64,000 nucleotides of DNA from Streptomyces sp. NBC_01283 (GTDB taxonomy: Bacteria > Actinomycetota > Actinomycetes > Streptomycetales > Streptomycetaceae): contig NZ_CP108430.1 of NCBI RefSeq assembly GCF_041435335.1, positions 4,309,501-4,373,500 on the forward strand, given 5' to 3'. Below the pieces are notes generated by a model. That model had not been told where the DNA came from. It made no database searches and saw nothing but the letters and a program-made list of their open reading frames with translations. The translations under genes and the position numbers were made by a program. Within the stretch, counting starts at the first letter, position 1; each line of letters starts with the position of its first letter. This document shows positions 60,285 to 64,000 of the stretch, piece by piece.

Positions 60285-61832
60285 TCACCCCTGCGAGCAG
60301 CGCTTTCCGTCGTCCGGGGCCTTGCCCTTCAGCAAGTACGCGTTGATCGCCGAGTCCACGCACTTGCTGCCGCGGCCGTACGCCGTGTGGCCGTCGCCCT
60401 CGTACGTCAGCAGCTTGCCGGAGGAGAGCTGGTCCGCCAGGGCCTCGGCCCAGCGGTAGGGGGTCGCCGGGTCGCGCGTGGTGCCGACCACGACGATCGG
60501 GGCCGCGCCGTCCGCCTCGATGCGGTGCGGCTCGCCCGTCGCCTTCACCGGCCAGTACGCGCAGTTCAGCGACGCCCAGGCCAGGCCCTCGCCGAAGACC
60601 GGGGAGGCCTTCTCGAAGTCCGGGAGCGACTTCTTCACGTCGGCGGCCGTGTCGAAGGCCGGGGGCAGGTCCAGGCAGTTCACGGCGGCGTTGGCGAACA
60701 TGAGGTTCGCGTACGACCCGTCGCCCTCCCGCTCGTAGTAGCTGTCGGAGAGCGAGAGGAGGCCCGCGCCGTCCTTGTTCTTCATCGCGGCGGACAGCGC
60801 CGTGCGCAGCTGGGGCCAGGCCCCCTCGTCGTACATCGCGGCGATCACGCCCGTCGTGGCGAGCGCCTCGCCGAGCTTGCGGCCGTCGGAGTCGCCCGCG
60901 GGGATCGGCGTGCGGTCCAGGTCGTCGAAGAAGGACTTGAGGCGCTTGCCCGCGTCCGCCTCGCCCTCCGTGCCCAGGGGGCAGTCCGACTGGCTCGCGC
61001 AGTCCTTCGCGAACGACTGGAACGCCGTCTCGAAGCCCGCCGTCTGGTCACGGTTCATGCGGCGCGCCGGCAGCGACGGGTCCATCGCGCCGTCCAGGAC
61101 GAGGCGCCCGACGCGGTCGGGGTAGAGCCCGGCGTACGTCGCTCCCAGGAACGTGCCGTACGAAGCGCCCACGTAGCTCAGCTTCTCGTCGCCGAGCGCC
61201 GCGCGCAGGATGTCCATGTCGCGGGCCGCCTCGACCGTGGAGACATGGGGCAGCACCTCGCCGGACCGCTTCTCGCAGCCCGCCGCGAACTTCTTGAAGG
61301 AGTCCGACAGTTCGGTGGTCTCGCGCTGGTCGTCCGGCGTGATGTCCGTCTGCGTGTACGCGTCCATCTGCTTGCCGTCGAGGCAGGTGACGGGCTCGCT
61401 GCGGGCCACGCCGCGCGGGTCGACCGCCACCATGTCGTACTGCGCGCGGACCTCTTCGGGGTAACCGAGGGCCGCGTACGACTGGAGGTAGCCGATCGCC
61501 GAGCCGCCGGGGCCGCCCGGGTTGACCAGGAGCGAGCCCAGGCGCTTGCCGGGCCCTGTGGCCTTCTTCCGGGAGACGGCGAGCTTGATCTCCGTGCCGT
61601 CCGGCTTCGCGTAGTCCAGCGGCGCCTTCATCGTGGAGCACTCGAAGCCGGGGACGCCGCACTCGCGCCAGTTCAGCTTCTGGCCGTAGTACGGAGCCAG
61701 CTCCTGCGGGGTGGCTCGGGGCAGCGCGGCCATGGACGCGTCCACCGTCGAGCTCCCGGCCGAGCAGCCGGAGATGAGCAGCCCGGCCGCCAGGAGCACG
61801 GTCGCGGGGGTGCGGAGTCCTCTGATGCGCAT
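60285..61832 (-). CDS. Secreted alpha/beta-hydrolase, tripeptidyl aminopeptidase-like lipoprotein
   Basis: A 515-aa exported hydrolase of the TAP/SlpD-SlpE family, which removes N-terminal tripeptides or peptides outside the cell. The signal ends LLISGC with lipobox Cys23. The oxyanion segment is LLVNPGGPGGSAIG and the nucleophile elbow YVGASYGTFLGATYAG has Ser224. VVVGTTRDPATPYRWA gives the Asp and GDGHTAYGRGSKC the His of the triad. The ATG at 61832 (GTG one codon earlier) is the start. Confidence 0.92.
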   Translation of the reverse strand: MRIRGLRTPATVLLAAGLLISGCSAGSSTVDASMAALPRATPQELAPYYGQKLNWRECGVPGFECSTMKAPLDYAKPDGTEIKLAVSRKKATGPGKRLGSLLVNPGGPGGSAIGYLQSYAALGYPEEVRAQYDMVAVDPRGVARSEPVTCLDGKQMDAYTQTDITPDDQRETTELSDSFKKFAAGCEKRSGEVLPHVSTVEAARDMDILRAALGDEKLSYVGASYGTFLGATYAGLYPDRVGRLVLDGAMDPSLPARRMNRDQTAGFETAFQSFAKDCASQSDCPLGTEGEADAGKRLKSFFDDLDRTPIPAGDSDGRKLGEALATTGVIAAMYDEGAWPQLRTALSAAMKNKDGAGLLSLSDSYYEREGDGSYANLMFANAAVNCLDLPPAFDTAADVKKSLPDFEKASPVFGEGLAWASLNCAYWPVKATGEPHRIEADGAAPIVVVGTTRDPATPYRWAEALADQLSSGKLLTYEGDGHTAYGRGSKCVDSAINAYLLKGKAPDDGKRCSQG

Positions 61833-61939
61833 CACGCGAGCGTAACGCCATGCGTTGGATCAGTGACGCAAGGTGCTCGTATGGGTGACTCCGTCAACCC
61901 GCCCCCCCCCGGCCCCACCGAAGGCCTCCCTCTGAGTCG

Positions 61940-63145
61940 CTACCCCGCCCGCAGCGCCACCGTCATCGCCTCCACTGCGAGCAGCGGCGCCACACTGCGG
62001 TCCAGTGCCGTACGGCAGGCACCGATCGCCTCGATGCGGCGCAGCGTCGACTCGGGCGAGGTCCCGCGCGCCAGGCGCTCCAGCATGTCGAGCACCTCGG
62101 TGTTGGCCAGTGCCACGCGCGAGCCCAGCTGCAGGGTGAGCACATCGCGGTAGACGCCGGTCAGCTCGATGAGCGCGAGGTCGAGGCTGTCGCGCTGGGT
62201 GCGGGTCTTGCGGCGCTTCTGGCGGTCCTCCAGGTCCTTCATGATGCCCGCCGTGCCGCGCGGCATCCGGCCGCCCTTCTCCGCGCCGAGCGCCGCCTTC
62301 AGGTCGTCCGTCTCCTTGACGTCGACCTCCTCGGCGACCTGCTTCGCGTCGTCGCCGGCCGTGTCGATCAGCTCCTGCGCGGCCTTGAGGCAGCCCCCGA
62401 TGTCCTGCACCCGCATGGGCAGCTTGAGGACGGCGGCACGGCGCTCGCGTGCCCGCGGATCGGTCGCGAGGCGGCGGGCACGGCCGATGTGCCCCTGGGT
62501 GGCGCGCGCGGCGGCGGCGGCGACGTCCGGCTCGATGCCGTCCCGCCGGATGAGCACGTCCGCGACGGCGTCCACAGGAGGCGTACGCAGCGTCAGATGG
62601 CGGCAGCGGGAGCGGATGGTGGGCAGCACGTCCTCGAGCGAGGGCGCGCAGAGCAGCCATACGGTGCGGGGGGCGGGCTCCTCCACGGCCTTCAGCAGGA
62701 CGTTGCCCGCGCCCTCGGTGAGGCGGTCCGCGTCCTCCAGGACGATGACCTGCCAGCGGCCGCCCGCGGGCGACATCTGGGCCCGCCTGACCAGGTCGCG
62801 GGTCTCCTTGACGCCGATGGACAGCAGGTCCGTACGGACCACTTCGACGTCCGCGTGCGTGCCGACCAGGCTCGTGTGGCACCCGTCGCAGAAGCCGCAG
62901 CCGGGGGCGCCGCCCAGCGCGCGGTCCGGGCTGGTGCACTGGAGCGCGGCGGCGAAGGCGCGGGCGGCGGTGGACCGCCCGGAGCCGGGCGGTCCGGTGA
63001 ACAGCCAGGCGTGCGTCATCTTGGACGCCTCGGGCCGCGGGGTGCCCTCGGCCACGGCGGTGACCAGCGTGTCGGCGTCCCGGGCGGCGGCACCGAGCTG
63101 CTCGCTCACCCGCTCCTGGCCCACCAGGTCATCCCATACGGTCAT
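61940..63145 (-). CDS. holB: DNA polymerase III subunit delta'
   Basis: Part of the clamp loader. The 401 aa begin WDDLVGQERVSEQL. The P-loop GPPGSGRST (51-59) has Arg57 in place of the Walker Lys, fitting delta', which does not need to hydrolyse ATP. Four Cys (70, 83, 86, 89) form the zinc module. LEDADRLTEGAGNVLLKAVEEP and TIRSRCRHLTLR are the typical later motifs. It lies directly downstream of the probable tmk, as in other actinobacteria. Confidence 0.95.
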   Translation of the reverse strand: MTVWDDLVGQERVSEQLGAAARDADTLVTAVAEGTPRPEASKMTHAWLFTGPPGSGRSTAARAFAAALQCTSPDRALGGAPGCGFCDGCHTSLVGTHADVEVVRTDLLSIGVKETRDLVRRAQMSPAGGRWQVIVLEDADRLTEGAGNVLLKAVEEPAPRTVWLLCAPSLEDVLPTIRSRCRHLTLRTPPVDAVADVLIRRDGIEPDVAAAAARATQGHIGRARRLATDPRARERRAAVLKLPMRVQDIGGCLKAAQELIDTAGDDAKQVAEEVDVKETDDLKAALGAEKGGRMPRGTAGIMKDLEDRQKRRKTRTQRDSLDLALIELTGVYRDVLTLQLGSRVALANTEVLDMLERLARGTSPESTLRRIEAIGACRTALDRSVAPLLAVEAMTVALRAG

Positions 63146-63307
63146 CGGTCACCGCCTCCGCCCTTGCTCCCGCACCCGCCCGCACCCGCTCGCATCGCCC
63201 GCCGCGCATCGCGCACCACACGCCACGCACCGCACCGCACCTCGCGCTGTCGCATTCATTGTGGAGCACGCCACTGACAACGCGGGCCGCCGTCCGTCGC
63301 CGTTCAG

Positions 63308-63357
63308 CGACGCACGGCGGCACACAGCCACGTACGCGACGCACGGCGGCACACAGC
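63308..63357. repeat. 21-bp direct repeat downstream of the tmk-like gene
   Basis: CGACGCACGGCGGCACACAGC occurs at 63308-63328 and again at 63337-63357 (29-bp pitch). It lies in the 266-bp gap between the tmk-like stop and holB; the rest of this gap has only simple CGCAC-rich sequence. Confidence 0.75.
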
Positions 63358-63411
63358 GCCGCTCAGCGCTCAGCAGCCTCCGTTTCGAAGGGCTGGCCTC
63401 CGGCGAAGGGC

Positions 63412-64000
63412 TCAGCGCCCCTTCCGCCGACCCCGGCGCCCCCGGCCGTCCTCGTCCTCGTCCCGCTCCCCCAGCAACTCGTCCGCCAGGGAGGGCAGAT
63501 CGTCCAGCGGGGTCTCCTCCGCCCAGTCCGAGCGGGGCCGCTGCTTGGGCTCCCCGTTCTCGTCGACCTGGGGCAGCTCACGGGTCCGGTCGTTCCCACC
63601 GTCCGGTGCGGGGGCCGGCCGCTCATCGCGGAAGTACCCCGGCGGCACCTTGTCCTCCCGTACGGAAGGCAGCACGGCCGTCTCGTCGGCAGCCCCCGGC
63701 ACGGGCGGCTGCGGCAGCACCTCGGTCTCGTCCGAGCCGGACGTGTCCCGGACCGACGGGAGTACCGCCGTCTCGTCGGCCGCACCCGGCGCGGGCGCCC
63801 CGGGCTTCACGACGGGCGTGGGCACCGTCGTCTCGTTGTCCGGAACGGCGTCCGAAGGACTGTCGGATACAGCGTCCGCAGGGGAAGCAGACGGAGCGGG
63901 AGCCTGAGCCGGTGCAGGAGCCGGCTTCGCGGCCGGAGTCGACGCGACCGCCCTCGAAGCCGTCGAAGCAGCGGCCGCCGCAGCCGCGGAAGCCGCAGCC
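63412..64000 (-). CDS. tmk: C-terminal tail of a probable thymidylate kinase fusion, 5' part outside the window
   Basis: About 195 codons are visible, none of the catalytic part. The visible segment is Ala/Pro-rich (to 63840) and then contains repeated DETAVLPSVR peptides (twice, with a DETEVLPQP variant), an acidic stretch and a basic end RGRRGRRKGR. In Streptomyces the gene upstream of holB is a long tmk joined to a membrane domain, and its tail is of this kind. The assignment rests on position, not on catalytic motifs. Confidence 0.6.
   Translation of the reverse strand, partial: AAASAAAAAAASTASRAVASTPAAKPAPAPAQAPAPSASPADAVSDSPSDAVPDNETTVPTPVVKPGAPAPGAADETAVLPSVRDTSGSDETEVLPQPPVPGAADETAVLPSVREDKVPPGYFRDERPAPAPDGGNDRTRELPQVDENGEPKQRPRSDWAEETPLDDLPSLADELLGERDEDEDGRGRRGRRKGR

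Overview
The window looks like a chromosomal segment of a Streptomyces or a close relative. The DNA is very GC-rich, third positions are almost always G or C, GTG starts are common, and the gene content and order recall the S. coelicolor SCO3389-SCO3434 region followed by the SCO3540-SCO3542 region. That synteny is from memory and was not searched. No prophage, insertion sequence, CRISPR array or antibiotic cluster is visible.

Layout. 1-5.3 kb: the end of a sensor kinase gene, a MidA-type methyltransferase overlapping an orphan nuoD, and two PH-domain membrane proteins. 5.4-10.3 kb: a coiled-coil protein and an osmoprotectant-type ABC transporter, with its ATPase gene divergent from the permease and binding-protein genes. 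10.4-17.3 kb: an esterase, an MprF-like membrane protein and the folate genes folP-NTF2-folB-folK, with folE on the other strand. 17.3-25 kb: ftsH, hpt, tilS, a zinc metalloprotease, a D-Ala-D-Ala carboxypeptidase and pyrophosphatase. 25-36 kb: a ThrE-type exporter, DedA, a YbjQ-like protein, tipA beside a glutamate decarboxylase gene, a PadR/ABC efflux/VOC regulon, DinB and aldehyde dehydrogenase. 35.9-38.1 kb: a WhiJ-type trio of XRE regulator, ATPase-fold protein and DUF397 protein. 38.2-39.3 kb: zinc-independent ribosomal protein paralogues around a probable Zur operator. 39.3-49.6 kb: a lipoprotein, FUSC, DUF2786, a MacB-like ABC pair, a nitrilase and a family A DNA polymerase. 49.6-60 kb: a giant SARP/NB-ARC/TPR regulator, a two-component pair and small lineage-specific proteins. 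60-64 kb: tRNA-Thr, a secreted peptidase-like hydrolase, holB and the tail of a probable tmk.

The most notable signals are regulatory or degenerative. They are: rpmG cut down in frame to 22 codons ahead of rpmE2; an unlisted 35-codon Cys/His-rich frame coupled to rpmE2; a 27-bp element placed identically upstream of the ATPase-fold and DUF397 genes; three exact heptamers at 11-bp pitch upstream of the SARP gene; a shared TCAA-N2-TTGA operator across the PadR regulon; a tipA operator and internal TipAS start; and a MidA homologue overlapping the gene of its likely substrate.

Transcription is mostly in short operons with start/stop overlaps (PH pair, folP-NTF2, folB-folK, both ABC pairs, rpmB-rpsN). 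Strong hairpins lie at several gene ends. All functions are read from sequence and family memory. Start sites were chosen by ribosome-binding site and family length.
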